Origin: Axinella damicornis
Lineage: Eukaryota; Porifera; Demospongiae; Axinellida; Axinellidae
Direction of reading: 5' to 3'
Assembly (NCBI GenBank): GCA_963931865.1
Contig: OZ007513.1
Location: 4,504,098-4,568,097 of the forward strand
Length of the DNA stretch: 64,000 nucleotides
In this document: one piece after another, positions 12,548 to 24,634 of the stretch
Position numbering within the stretch: position 1 is the first letter of the stretch
Layout of the letters: each line of letters starts with the position of its first letter
Program-made: the position numbers and the translations under genes
The notes under the pieces: model-generated
Databases searched by the model: none
What the model saw: the letters and a program-made list of their open reading frames with translations, nothing else
Told to the model about the DNA's origin: nothing

Positions 12548-12960
12548 ACCAGGGATGGAAATCATGGTACACCCCAAGGATAGATATTCAATAATATACA
12601 CGGCTACTGCAACTTGGGCCTATGGGTGGAACACAGCCATTGCACATCTATTTGCAGATGAGGGGCCAATTTGTGCAAATGTCATCAAACACGTTGAGTT
12701 AGTACTTATGCAACCTAGACAGTGTGTTTGGTATGGCAGTTTTGTCTCTGTGTCATTGTCAGATAGCTATGTGTTATGACCTTTGATTTCACCCTTTGGT
12801 TGCCAAGCAACAGTTTGGGTGTTCTTATCAAAACATAATGCAGTGGAACACCAGGGATCGGAAGTTGTGGTACAAGATTCATGGGCTGCTGCAACTTGGG
12901 CATATGAGGGGTGGAAACAGCAATATTCATTTGCGGATGAGGTCAAACTTGTGCAGAGGA
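12548..12960. repeat. Two diverged copies of a ~115-bp segment
   Basis: The segment CACCAGGGAT...CTGCAACTTGGGC..TATG..GGTGGAA..CAGC...TTTGC.GATGAGG occurs at about 12548-12667 and again at 12849-12945. It is a direct duplication about 300 bp apart. Function is unknown. A fragment of the CTCGTTCCCAGGCT family follows at 12973. Confidence 0.55.
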
Positions 12961-13980
12961 GGGGTGGAACTGGCTTCGTTCCCAGGCTCCCCCTGTGCGT
13001 GCGGTGAAGAAAAATACGGAGGGGGAGAGCCTGGTACACTTCCACACGTGATGTCGTGGCATGTCGACATCACTGCTATAATGACGTCGTCTGTTATGTC
13101 ACAACTGGAGCGAGCCAACGTTTGTGTAAGCAACATAATACCGATGGCGACGATTGCGTGGAAAGTTACCAGGCAATACAGGCAGCTGGGGATACCGGTA
13201 CAGTTCAGTATAAGCTTAAGCTACAAAATGCAACTTACTCGTTCCAGGCTGTGCGGTGACGAGAATCTGTCACCGAGGATTGAAGAGCTACAACACAGCA
13301 TCATAATTATTTCGTTTCACTTCTAAGACTTGCAACTGTTGGTTCCATGCACAGCTATGTACTTGTGCAAGTGACACCAAAATGTGTGCATATAATTATG
13401 GGGTAAATACACGTGCCAAAGGCGGAGTGAGTGCCAATATTGTGACATATAGCCCACGTACTGACTTGACTAAACACGGTTGGAACTGAACAGTAAGCAG
13501 ACTGAGTTTTCCCTGCCATGGTGACATTTGATAGCACAGGTACATGTAACCACAGTTTAGTAGAGCAGGTCCACAGTCCAGCAGACTGTCACCAATACCC
13601 AGGTCCACAATGAACTGGTGGCCACAGGATGATATTGCTCTGAATCTGAGGACATCGCCAACTGCCACGATTGTCCTGCTGTACATGAGCGCTTAAGTAA
13701 TGTTGCATTGCTCCTATGCACTGGAGTCTTCATTTTACAGACAGGTTGGTCTGTCCACACGAGACTGGGTAGATCATGTGGTATTAAAACTGGTAGGGTA
13801 TCATGCAGCAAGGTATGTTCAAGTCAGCTGTATCCTGGGTTTCTAGGGTATGTGTGATTTGACAATGCAACACTTTCCCCTAGTACGTACAGTTGTTTCT
13901 CATTACACGACTTAATGAACTGACATAACTATGAGCACGCCCACACTGAACACTGTATGGTATCTCCCCACACTATATAG

Positions 13981-16900
13981 ATGGATTTGCTGAACCCGCT
14001 GGTCTCCATTGAATGGGATGATGACTACTCTGAACTCCCGACTGGAATGCAGCATGTGCACGCAGTGGTGGTTGGTGACAAGGTGTACATTGGTGGGGGC
14101 ATGACCGACAAACCAGAACTGGAGACCAACATCTACGTCTTTGATCACACGAAGGAAAAGCCTAAAGTGACACCCATTTCGACACCGGGGCCAACACGCT
14201 GGAGCACACTTGCTACCATTCACTCAAAGCTAGTACTCGCTGGCGGAGCGATACATGATACAAGTGCGACAAATGAAGTGTGGGTTTTACGAGATGATGG
14301 TTCTGATTGGGACCAATCTCTTCCTCCAATGCGCCAAGCATGTTGGGGGGCCTCCGCTGCTACAAGTGGAGACTATCTCACCTTGGCGGGAGGGGTGGAA
14401 AGCCGTCCAACACAACCCCTCGATACGGTTCAAATATATGATGCCAGTTCAAAGCGTTGGGAATTTGCGGAGCCACTGCCAAAAAGCTGTTACTTCATGA
14501 AATCGGTCTTCTACAATGATGAATGGTACCTGGCTGGAGGAAGGATGCAAGATCACGATGTCTTCCACACCTCACTGTCCCCAACCTCACCCGATTCTCT
14601 CATTGCAAGTTTGGAAGGAGGTGAAGACAAAGCTTGGAATAATCTGCCTAAACTCTCTCAGGTATGTTCTAGCCTTTCTGTTTGTCGAGGTCAGCTATTA
14701 GCTGTTGGTGGACAAAAGAACACTTTCCCAATTCGAGAGATTCTAGCTTATTCCACTGAGAAAAGAGCCTGGATTACGGTTGAACATCTGCCGGACATTC
14801 GTGAAACTTCCTACACCATTCACCTCCCAACAGAAGAAATACTCCTCATCGGAGGAAATACCACAGATCTCTCAAAGTACCATAGCTACTCTCCTAAGAT
14901 CACCAAGGGAACTATCAAAGGTTAGTGTAAAGACGACCATAATAATATAATGATTGTTATCACTGATGCATCACATCGTATACCCAGGCCTCCCCAGATG
15001 TTTTTTATTTTAATTTTAATGCAAGCTATGTGTTACAATTAAAGCTAAAGAAAACAGAAGTTTCGTGCTATATCTACCTTACATAGCATGGACACACAAC
15101 ATTTAATTTGATACTAAAAATCTCTCATGACAACGTACACCTCAATTGTTCACCCATCTATATGTCTGAAACTGGAGGGCCTATAATTATATGTTATATA
15201 TCGTGTTTATCTCAGTAATTGCATGAATAATGTTTGATTTCTTATCTGGGACTGCCATTTCACCTTACGATTAATGTTGCTCAATAATTGCAAGCAGGTG
15301 TCACCGATTATTAGCTAGTACCGTAATCTCCCGATAATACGCCCACCCTCGAAAATACGCCCATCCCCCATTTTTGCAGCAAGTTGTTGCACAGGGTCAT
15401 CTATTACTCGAAAGAACACCCACCCTATTAGCTCGAACAGGAATAGCTCCGAAAGAAGTGCTGTCAAAGAGGTTGGACTAAGAAATGAAGGTTGGCTATT
15501 GCGGTACTATTTTCAATGAACTTCATAATGTTGTATGCCATTGCAGCTGTGTACTGGTCGAGCATGAGTGCATGACATGAGACCGTGCATGCACTGTGCC
15601 TTGCATGTTTGTATCTTCGTGTGTGCAATCGCCTAGCATAGCGCTAGCAGCGCACTACGGATTTCTCTGAAGCAGCAGCAGCAGCAATTGGCAAGTCCCG
15701 AAGATGGTCTGCTTGCTCCACGTCATTCAAGCACTCCTGCTGTGTGTTCCTGCAGCTACTCACTGTTCCTGCTCACTAGGAAACATAGTAGTAAAGCCTT
15801 GCTAGAATGACTTGTTGCAGTACAGTATGACACTCGTAATTATATTTGCATGTTATTGCATTACGGATCTTGCATACTAGGGTCAGCCTACTTTCGAATT
15901 TGGGTGGACCTAGTTTCGAGGGAGACGTTCGTGAAAATACACCCACCCCCCACTTTGAGCAGCCAATAAAGTTCATTGCCCATGGGCGTATTATCGGGAG
16001 ATTATACTGTACAGTGTAACTGTTGATTCCAGTTCAACTTGATGCATATGTATGTATTGGTTGTGGCATTCTAGTACTCAATACTTTCTTGATTCACTAG
16101 AGGCTCGCTCCCTCGATGAACAGTTCAGTCTGACTGCCCTTGCTCACATTGAAATCGTGACTGGGATCAAAGCATTCCATTCCCTTGCCTGTGGTGAAAC
16201 GGATGCTGGTATTGCAGCTGTTCTACGACCAAATTCCAAAGGACGAAGCACAATTGAGCACAGCAGGAAGGCATTCAATGAGTGGCTTATTCGTGACAAT
16301 ACTCACACATGGAAAGCCCTTATTAAAGTTTTCAGACACATGGGCATGAAGGATGTGGTACAGAGCATTGAAGACCTATTCACTGTGAGTTGACCCTTGC
16401 GGTTGTGAGGATAGAGCCCAAATATGTACAAGTAGCTTCACTCGCTCAACACCTACGTTAGCAGTCCGGCATTCAGTGCAGCTGCTCCGCTATGCATGCG
16501 CTTCATGGTACTGCTGCTCCACGATCACATCCGCCTCAGCTGCTGCTCCACGATTACATCCATTATAGCTGATGCTCCTGGATCACATCCACTTCAGCTG
16601 TGGCTCCCTGATCGTGTCCACTTCGCTCCCTGCTCAACTGCTTCGCTCCCTTCCAAGATCACATGCTTCACCTGGGTTGTGTCCGTTTGCAGCCTCAGCC
16701 TCAATGACGGGCCTCAATGACGTGTTCCTTGCATTCACGAAAATTTAGAAGGATATGTCTGCCCATCTTCTCAACGGGCCTCAATGACAAACCGTGACAT
16801 CCAGCAATTGAGCGATGTCAGTGTAGGGCACTCCAATAAGTTGGAAGGGCACAGTTTGCCAGCTAGCATCAATCACCGCTTGGTTCCTCTCTGCTCCCCG

Positions 16901-17878
16901 CTCCTCAAACACTCTAACCACCCAGTTCGTAGCCTTCTGCGCATTCTTTGGAAATTATTTACAAGCTCCTTGAAGTCTTTATCAGAACCGCTCTCGCAGC
17001 ATCCCCGGTCTTTATCAGAACCGCTCTCGCAGCATCCCCACTCACTGCACCAAGGATCTCCCGAACCGGAGCATTTTGAATACATAATTTCTTGATCTCA
17101 GCTAGCAAACTATCCAGCCTTCCAATCGATCCATTCAAAACTGCGGGCAGTTTTACTACGCCAACTATATGATCAGGAGCACATAATAAGGTAGCGAGCG
17201 GAAGGAAGGGAGGAGCGTGAAACGACCACGCAAAAGATTAAAAATTGAAAATGTCCCCACGGTAGTCCCGTTACTATTTTTAGCATGCACGTGTATTTCT
17301 ACAGCGATGGGCCAAATCTCGATGGGAGAGAGAGAAGATAGTGTCCATAAGTGTCGCAGGATGTTTCCCAGCAGTCATTAACTCCAGAAAAGCAGAAGGG
17401 GCGGTTATTTCCACTAGTTGAGACGCCCGCTTGGCTGTGTGAAGCGACTCGATCGAATGCATTGTCATACGGCACTTTCTCGAGGTCTGTCACTACCAGT
17501 ATGTCATTCCCGTGCCTCGCTACCATTGGAGTCCTGATACTGTCCTTTTCTCTGTGTTCTAGCCCGGCTAGTAGTCATCCTTCTTTGAAGTTTCCGTACA
17601 CGTGCGAGCTAAAAATAGTAACGGGACTACCGTGGGTATATCCCCTAATGCCTGTGAAGCCATGGTTTAACCTATACAGTTTCGAAATACGAATTTTTGA
17701 TGAGGTGTCTATTTTAGAGATCTCGTTAGGTTCAAAAGATCAAAGCACATTATGCATACCATAGTCTGATTATGATGCAGAGTTGGTGGGATATTTTTCT
17801 CCTGCTGAGCATTGCAATGTCCACTCATTCTTCAAAGTTTTGTTTGCCAAGGAATTTCTAATAAACATGCATATCTGT

Positions 17879-17910
<32 letters not shown>

Positions 17911-19392
17911 AGAATGGAAAACAACCACCGGCTATGCAGAACAAGGATCCGAAGCATCTGAGTGGAACAGGTATGACAACAACTGAGTGAAATCTACCAC
18001 ACTAGACAAGTTCCACCATCGTGTGGACTTAGAGGATGCCAAAGGACACGAGTTTCTAACCATACAATCTGACCCTGCGGCAGCTGAGTATGTGCACCAT
18101 GGAGGCAAGAGAGCTGTATTGCATGTGGCATTGACTGTAGTATTTTGCCACCTTCATCACAACAGTAGCTGCATTCAGAGGGTATACCCCTACCCAATGA
18201 ACAGCCTGAGAATGAAAATGATCCCTTGTCTTTAAGGAAGAGTTGATAATTGTTTCTCAACATGCACACTGAGACTGTGCCACTCATATTGTGTGCTTGT
18301 GATAGTTGCCATGGAGAGGAAACTGTATTACCAGAAAAATGTTTCTTTAGGTTCTGGAATTCCAACATCAAGTGGTTCCGCTGCAGCTCCAGTAGCAGCT
18401 CCCATTGAGAAACCAGGTATGTCACTAATTATACATGTATGCATACAATGTAGTATTTACAGTTGCAAGGGCATTTAGTCATCTGTTGCATTCGGAAGCT
18501 TGAGAAGACCTTTCAAAAAGGTGCATTCCATAGGATCATCTCCACCCTACATTGTATGTTGAGAGAGTGGCACACAATCAATGATTCCCTTCCTGCATTG
18601 AAAGCAAGATTAGTTAGGATTGCTACCTCGCATGGTAATGTGTAGCACCAAGAGTAAAGAGTGTGCGACTGCCATAGTCTCGTGCCCAGACCCTCCTCGC
18701 ACGTGCGAGAAAGAGGGTCGGTTACACAAGTCCAAATCCTTGGGCTCGCGTCAGAATTTGAAAGCGGCCAATGAAATTGCTAAGCGGCATTTATTAGAAT
18801 AATGCGATAGCGAAGGAATTTACATCAGCACTGAATAATGGAGCCTCAGCTAACTGTGTGCGTCAAGCGTCTTCGGGAAAAGTTCCCCGTTGATCTGGTA
18901 CAGCAGAGGGACTAGCCTCTCCCTCGGGAAGCTTGGATACACCAGACAAACTGGAACTTTCTGTGCCTCCTCCGATCGACATGTCGCTCTCGGACATACT
19001 ATCGTCGACTCCCGCCACTACACCAATCGCCGATTTTATTTCAAGAAGTATGGCCTGTTACAGGTATTGTAGGTCGTTAGTGCCTTTTCCAACTTTTGGA
19101 AGTCCTTCTGGCACACAGAGTAGTCAGTATTGGGCTGTATTTTTGTGAATGAAGGGTCGACGAACTTGCCGAAGAAGCTTCGAACAGCTTGGTTGGTAGG
19201 CCTGGGGGGGTTGAGTTTTCTGCGCTGTTTCACACGATATCTGTCTTGCAGATGCCACAGCAAATAAGACTTTCAGCCATTGCCAGTATTGCAATTGTGT
19301 GATGATGAGATTCATGTTTCAACGCAAACCACTTAGCATTTTTGCACACTTCCACTAAGCCCAAGAATTTGGGCTTGTGTAACCAGACCCTC

Positions 19393-19434
<42 letters not shown>

Positions 19435-22260
19435 GCGTACCCAGGCCCTCACGCGGAACGCGGAAGAGGGCCTGGTGACACTTGGCAAAATTCCTGTATG
19501 TGCTGAGCTCAACAGTCTTGATTTCGGGTAGGCAAATCACGTTCGTCCATTGCCAATTACTGCGTAGTAATTACATTCTTCACCCCGTGAAATGTATAGC
19601 CGTTTGATAAAACCGCTGTTCCAGCCTTCAAGACTCACCTCTGGTCGCTCCTTGGCAAGGACTTGCTACTTAGCCATCACCAACAGCTACCTTCCGCGTG
19701 ATTTCGAATGCATCCAGGTAAGGAATGTAATCGATTATGCAATTATGCTGACTGAGCACATACGGGAATTTTGCCATGTGTCACCAGGCCCTCTTCCGCG
19801 TTCCGCATGAGGGACTGGGTACGAGGCTAGTGGGGTCTGGGCACAAGACTACAACTGCCATATGGACCACCATCTTGGCAGTATGAAGTGGCAAACAGTG
19901 TGGTTAACATGTACATGTAGGCTGTGTAAACTCTGTAGTAATCACAATTTCACACTCAGCTGCTACTATATACTTCACTGGTTGACTGGTTGAGTATGAA
20001 ACGCAGAACTTGGAATGGAATGGAACGTGGAACGGATGTAAAATGTTGTAAGGAGTCCAATCATAGAACTGGTCGAGTCACACGAGCCATGGTGACAATC
20101 ATATCATATATAGGCACCTGGCCACGCCAGTTGCCGCCACGCGAGACTACCGGCAGGTTGTATGCCCTGGATGTGAGAAGTTCACAGTAGACAACAAGAT
20201 GTTAGTTGACATGACTACGCCATCCGAGTGAAGCAGGGCTATAATTACGGTCTTCGAGTGACGAATAAGTATGAGCGGGCCAGCATAGCAGCACAGCTAG
20301 GTCTATAGCACTAGCACGGTACACGTTCATACAGCTTACACTAGTGATGCTGCTCACGCTTTAATATTCGTCAGAAGACAACAGCCCGGATCGGTCACTG
20401 CATGTTAGGTAACTACACGAAATTCTCCATCCAGGCCCAGGGCATAACAACCTGTAGTGATGGGTAGTCTCGCGTATATAGCCAGGTTGTCACTCGTGCG
20501 ACGATCGTCATCAGCCACCATCTCCGTTGACCCGAGTCTTGCAAGCGCAGGCTCACTCACGCCAGCCCCAATTAACGCCCACCTTCATTAAAACGCTTAT
20601 TAGGACATTTTACATCCGTTCCACATTCCATTCCACGTTCCATTCCATTCCATGTTCTGCGTTTTACACGCAACCCTTCACCATTGATTGTTCTACATCA
20701 TACTGCCGAGATGGTAGTAGTTGATACCATATGGCAGTTGCACACTCTTATTGTTATGAATTCTTGGTAGCACAAACTGGTACAGTGGTAGGACCCATTC
20801 ACATTTGCTGTACCTCACACCCAAAATCGTTGCCATATTTTAACAGGTTACATATTCATATTTACGTATGGTAGTGATTATGTATAATAATCTTTCCTAT
20901 GCAGCAACCTCTGTACCACAGAATGATCAGTACTCCCAATCTCGGTGGCGGCGTACAAACATCCTCGTCTGCTTTGCAGTAGCTATAGCAATTGTGGCCG
21001 TACTGATAGCTGCTATGTTGATCGGGAATCCTGATATTGATGTGGTCTTCAATTTGACCAGTAAGAAACACCAAGAGTTCATAGAACACGTATCTCTCAG
21101 TCTAAGATCATACTGCATGCACTTACTGACATGGATGTGCATCGGTATGAACACGTGCCAGAGCCCGTGTGCCCTGTTTCACACATGCGGGCACAGGGTA
21201 ATAATATGTGGTAACGTATCCTTGAACCCATGCATGTCAGAGGGGGAAAGAGCACCTGGTATCCACTGTTTGTGCATGTGTTCAATTGTTACATTAACAT
21301 TGTTGAGTTGTATGCAATTTTAGTCCCTCTTCTAATGTCGTCTTACAGAAGAGCGATATCGTGGCTACCAGCAGAATCCAACAGATGGTGATCAACAGTG
21401 TGGGTGTGTTGATCTTAGTAAGTTGCCCTGGAACAGTTGGGTTTTTCCATGACGTTGTACGTATAAAGTTATCTGTGTAATTATTATGTAAGTTCACTGT
21501 ATCCTGAAGGAAGCCTTGTAAATCAAAGGAACTTCCCCTCTGTCAAACCTAAGTTCACTGCAGTTTAGACAGGTCAGAAGCCCAGGTTAGATAGAACCCA
21601 AGAAGTAGAAGTTATATAACTTGGAAGTTTGAGTCTAGTTTCTGTGGCAGTAAAGGCCAGAGATCATAGCTAGTCAGCTTCAAGTGATCAAGGCTGTTAC
21701 AAGCATGGTTAGCAGAGGTATACCACAAACCCTCGAGAAGTTGTACATGCAAACACTTCCACTGTACGTCCTCAGGGCATCTTCTAGATCTCGTGTAGTG
21801 TGGTACACCTCTACTAAGCATGGTTATCAAGAGCGCATAAGTAGGTCGCGCGGAGTATGCGCTCTTGTGGTTATCTATAACACATACCTGGTAAGCATAA
21901 ATATACACTCTATCTGATTGTTACGACTTTTTCACTTCAGGTAAACCTCCAACACTACCTCTGCTATTCAAGTTTCATTGCAAAGATAGTTATATCGACA
22001 TTCCATCAAAAATAAGATCAGACTACATGAAGTTTGGCATTCTGCTCCTAAAAGACACTAGCGGAGCAAAAATTCATGATATTGCCGGAAAACACAGAGA
22101 GGATGGGATGCAAATTACAACTGAAATCTTGAAAGAATGGCTGGCTGGCAAGGGCAAACCAGTCACTTGGTGGACTCTCATAGAAGTCTTGAAAGATGTA
22201 GAATTCTCTGAACTTGCAAAGGACATTGAACTCCGGTGCATCGAGCATTGTGAATGTTGA
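13981..22260 (+). CDS. Kelch - death-like domain - TM - death domain protein (7 exons)
   Basis: Seven exons join in phase: 13981-14920, 16101-16384, 17913-17970, 18351-18416, 20905-21060, 21349-21417 and 21941-22260. All introns are GT...AG, phases 1,0,1,1,1,1, giving 630 codons plus stop. Exon 1 (residues 1-313) is a Kelch propeller with recurring strands such as KVYIGGG, KLVLAGG, YLTLAGG, EWYLAGG, LLAVGGQ and ILLIGGN. Exon 2 (about 314-408) has a death-like helical bundle ending FNEWL..NTHTWKALIKVF. Exons 3-4 form a Ser/Pro/Ala linker. Exon 5 has a basic RWRR followed by a hydrophobic helix, about residues 469-490. Exon 7 (about 525-630) is a death domain: YMKFGILLL, ITTEILKEWLAGKG, TWWTLIEVLKD, ELAKDIE. 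The start is placed at ATG 13981 because TAG precedes it in frame; an upstream exon cannot be excluded since that TAG also looks like a splice acceptor. Probable role: membrane-associated adaptor in death-domain signalling (inference). Introns are packed with MITEs. Confidence 0.82.
15321..16009. mobile_element. MITE with CCGTAATCTCCCGATAATAC ends, TA target
   Basis: The left end CCGTAATCTCCCGATAATAC faces a complementary right end (GTATTATCGGGAGATTATAC, with a 2-nt indel). TA dinucleotides flank both sides (15319-15320 and 16010-16011). This suggests a Tc1/mariner-like non-autonomous element, 689 bp, in intron 1 of the Kelch/death gene. A related TA-flanked element lies at 25040. Confidence 0.7.
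16450..17045. repeat. Short tandem repeats in intron 2
   Basis: At 16480-16650 are diverged copies of a GCTGCTCCACGATCACATCC-like unit of roughly 36 bp. At 16975-17040 a 33-bp unit starting GTCTTTATCAGAACCGCTCT occurs twice, exactly. No coding function is apparent. Confidence 0.65.
17256..17636. mobile_element. 381-bp MITE with CCCACGGTAGTCCCGTTACT ends
   Basis: About 38 bp at each end form inverted repeats: CCCACGGTAGTCCCGTTACT and onward, with the exact complement at the right end, diverging slightly near the GCACGTGTA block. No clear target duplication is seen. It lies in intron 2 of the Kelch/death gene. Confidence 0.75.
19394..19432. repeat. 39-nt poly-C tract
   Basis: Uninterrupted run of 39 C at the left boundary of the nested MITE. 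It replaces the expected TAGCCT end of that MITE. Confidence 0.95.
19435..19830. mobile_element. Nested ~400-bp MITE, TAGCCTCG family
   Basis: This is an inverted copy of the element at 62771-63170. Shared blocks include CCCTCACGCGGAACGCGGAA, GAGGGCCTGGTGACAC, TGGCAAAATTCC, GTTTGATAAAACCGCTGTTC and GGTCGCTCCTTGGCAAGGAC. The right end CTGGGTACGAGGCTA is intact. The left end lacks TAGCCT and abuts the poly-C tract. Confidence 0.85.
19999..20664. mobile_element. 666-bp inverted-repeat element
   Basis: The left end AAACGCAGAACTTGGAATGG (continuing through GGAACGTGGAACGGATGTAA) is matched in inverted orientation at 20605-20664. The right arm carries a small internal duplication of the GGAATGGAA motif. 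The arms are about 50-60 bp. Target duplication is unclear. Located in intron 4 of the Kelch/death gene. Confidence 0.7.
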
Positions 22261-22468
22261 TGTCCTATATCTGAACGCCTGTTGTGTAAGTTTCTTTTTC
22301 TGTAACCCTCAATTTTGAATCGGTCTGTTGTTTGCCTGGCCGGGTAGCCTTGTTCCCATCCCTTTGCCATGCACCTGCATTCTTTGACTGCTTGCAGGGG
22401 GAAGGCCTGGGAAATCTTGTCACATGTACATATGCATGATCTCAGGTCGACAGAAAGTAGACTTGGGA

Positions 22469-22925
22469 GGGGGGGGGGGGGGGGGGGGGGTATTGGGCAC
22501 GCCCCATGTGCATGTGTCTACTCTCCATCATGACCTCATTCCACCCACCATAGCTGGTCTCAATCATGACCCCACCCCATGCACGCGCTAGTCTCCATCA
22601 TGACCCCAACCCACCTGCTAGTCTCCATCATGACCCCATCCCACCTGCTATGTCTCCATGACGACCCCATCCCACCTGCTATAAGTCTCCATCATGACCC
22701 CATCCCACCTGCTGTCTCCACCATGACCCCATCCCACCCGCTAGTCTGCACCATGACCCCATCCCACCCGCTAGTCTCCACCATGACCCCAACCCACCTG
22801 CTAGTCTCCACCATGACCCCATCCCACCCGCTAGTCTCCATCATGACCCTATCCCACCCGCTAGTCTCCATCGATCATGACCCCATCCCACCCGGCCGCT
22901 AGTCTAGATCTCCATCGATCATGAC
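22469..22925. repeat. Poly-G tract and 30-bp minisatellite
   Basis: 22 G at 22469-22490 precede about 12 copies of a 30-bp unit (CTAGTCTCCACCATGACCCC plus ATCCCACCCG) from 22550 to 22925. The repeat gives an artefactual open frame. Confidence 0.9.
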
Positions 22926-23854
22926 TCCCACCTCAAGCTCCAAATCACCCACGTCATGCAGCCTGAAGACCAGACTGTAAGTCCCATGTGGAATGCAGAA
23001 GACCATCAGAAAGAGAAAAGCCTTCACAACAGATAGATCGAGGCTATCCCCCTCTACTGAAAGGGGTGCTATATATGGCTACCTCCCTCTACTGAAAGAG
23101 GCCCTATAAGAATACACTCAGTAAGCATCATCAGGGTGCCTTCAGACCTATATATCATCTGCCATCGTAGCTCTTTCAGTGGTTGCACAATAGCTAGTGT
23201 ATTATGATTGTACATGTACAGCTGCTATACCCACGAGAGTGGTCATGATCACACTGGGATAACGGCATGACATCATTAAGTCTTACATTTCTTTCAGTTT
23301 GACAGATAGCAAGGATAATATGTCATGGACCCATCACGAGCTATAAATATTCTTCTGCATGACATGCAAATACAGTATGCTACAGGATAGGGCACTCGTG
23401 TACACTCGTGCATACTGACAGCAGTTCATAGATGATGGGAGGCTTTGACATTTCTATTGCTAGATACTGGCTATCTAGCTATAGTATGTAATACCATAGT
23501 CGCAGGCAGCACATATCCTTGTGAGGCATATATATGAATACCACACTTCAGGTATGCGATACCATATCCTTACAGTAGATTTACTGCTGCACATGCAAGA
23601 CATATATAACTGCATGCATGTAAGGGGTGGTACACATATATCATACTTTGGAGTCATGATACCGTAATCAGTATAGGATCTCAGACGTATAGACGGTAGT
23701 TTTCAACAAATATTATTTTTGCAACGTTTCTGGTAACTGAAGATTTCCAAACTGTAATCGAAATGTTGCAAAATGAAATTATATGTTCAGGTTTGAGGAA
23801 ATCGAAATTTTGTTCTATGTGTAATTCTCGGGGGGGGGAGGAGGAGGAGCAGTA
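22926..23854. other. No gene recognised
   Basis: AT-richer sequence with a small duplicated CTCCCTCTACTGAAAG motif at 23047-23098. No supported exon. Confidence 0.45.
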
Positions 23855-24239
23855 TTGTGGCAACGTCCTCACATCTAGTGCTGCACCACATGCTGTGAGG
23901 AGAGAGAAAGAAGAGACCGTCTTTACACATAGGGAGTGGCACACCAGAATATGTGCAGCAAGGGGGATATGAATTACTCCCCTCTCCCTCCCAGTCAGGA
24001 TTCTCATCCCAATATAACAGTATGACTCCATGCACTCATGCAGTATCCCGGGGATCCATTTGCTGGTGGCTACACAATAAGAGAGTATTCGACGTTTACA
24101 GGCATCCAACTAGAGCTCACAATATTCACAGTTCAATTATTTGCTATGGGGAAAGATAGAAGCCCTCCCAATGGGACTTGAACCCGGCCGGCCAATTAAA
24201 CACTGCAGTACACACTCTGGGTGCATGTATACCTATTGG

Positions 24240-24634
24240 CAATCTAGCCGCTAACCCCTCTCTACCCGGCCAGTCAAGCGGGCATGCGGAGGGCGGAGAG
24301 GGTCTAGCAAACGTTGCACTGGATTGTGTTTCAACTGACCAATCAGATCTCACTGAAGCAATTTATTTCATGACTCTCGTGGTAGTAAACCGAGCTGCTC
24401 GCATGCAATCAGCCCGGTGGAGAGCGTCTAAAAGCTTACACTCGAGCTAACCTAGTCCAACCTGGATGCCTCCAAGGGTACAGAACTCTTCCTCAACTGT
24501 AGCTGACACTTCACCGGTTCACAGGTACTAGTAATTGGCATTCAACGTGATCTAGTGCAATGTTTGCTAGATCCTCTCTGCCTTCCGCACCTGTGTGTAA
24601 CCGGCCTGGCAGAGAGGGGCTAGTGGCTAGACTG
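24240..24634. mobile_element. 395-bp MITE with CARTCTAGCC ends, 9-bp TSD
   Basis: The left end CAATCTAGCCGCTAACCCCT and the complement of the right end CAGTCTAGCCACTAGCCCCT form terminal repeats that continue with interruptions for about 70 bp (TCTAGCAAAC.TTGCACT). The 9-mer ACCTATTGG flanks both sides (24231-24239 and 24635-24643). Comparison with the other array units confirms insertion into the unit joint. Confidence 0.85.

Larger units (their letters stand above)
18675..19851. mobile_element. TAGTCTCG-type element with nested MITE
   Basis: The left end reads TAGTCTCGTGCCCAGACCC, and the right end is the complement of TAGTCTTGTGCCCAGACCC. Flanks are CGACTGCCA (18666-18674) and CAACTGCCA (19852-19860), a 9-bp target duplication with one difference. 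The inner part of the terminal repeat (GGTTACACAAG..CAAAT.CTTGGGCT) is at 18719-18755 on the left but displaced to about 19355-19390 on the right by a 400-bp MITE inserted inside the right terminal repeat. Internal sequence near 18930-19065 (DTPDKLELSVPPPIDMSLSD) looks coding and may be captured gene sequence. Lies in intron 4 of the Kelch/death gene. Confidence 0.78.

Noticed and set aside
17994..18425. 143-residue minus ORF
   Set aside because: It overlaps exon 4 of the phase-consistent Kelch/death gene on the other strand and has no recognisable domain.
22579..22902. 107-residue plus ORF with HDPIPP-type repeats
   Set aside because: 30-bp minisatellite open in frame by length; no flanking coding sequence.
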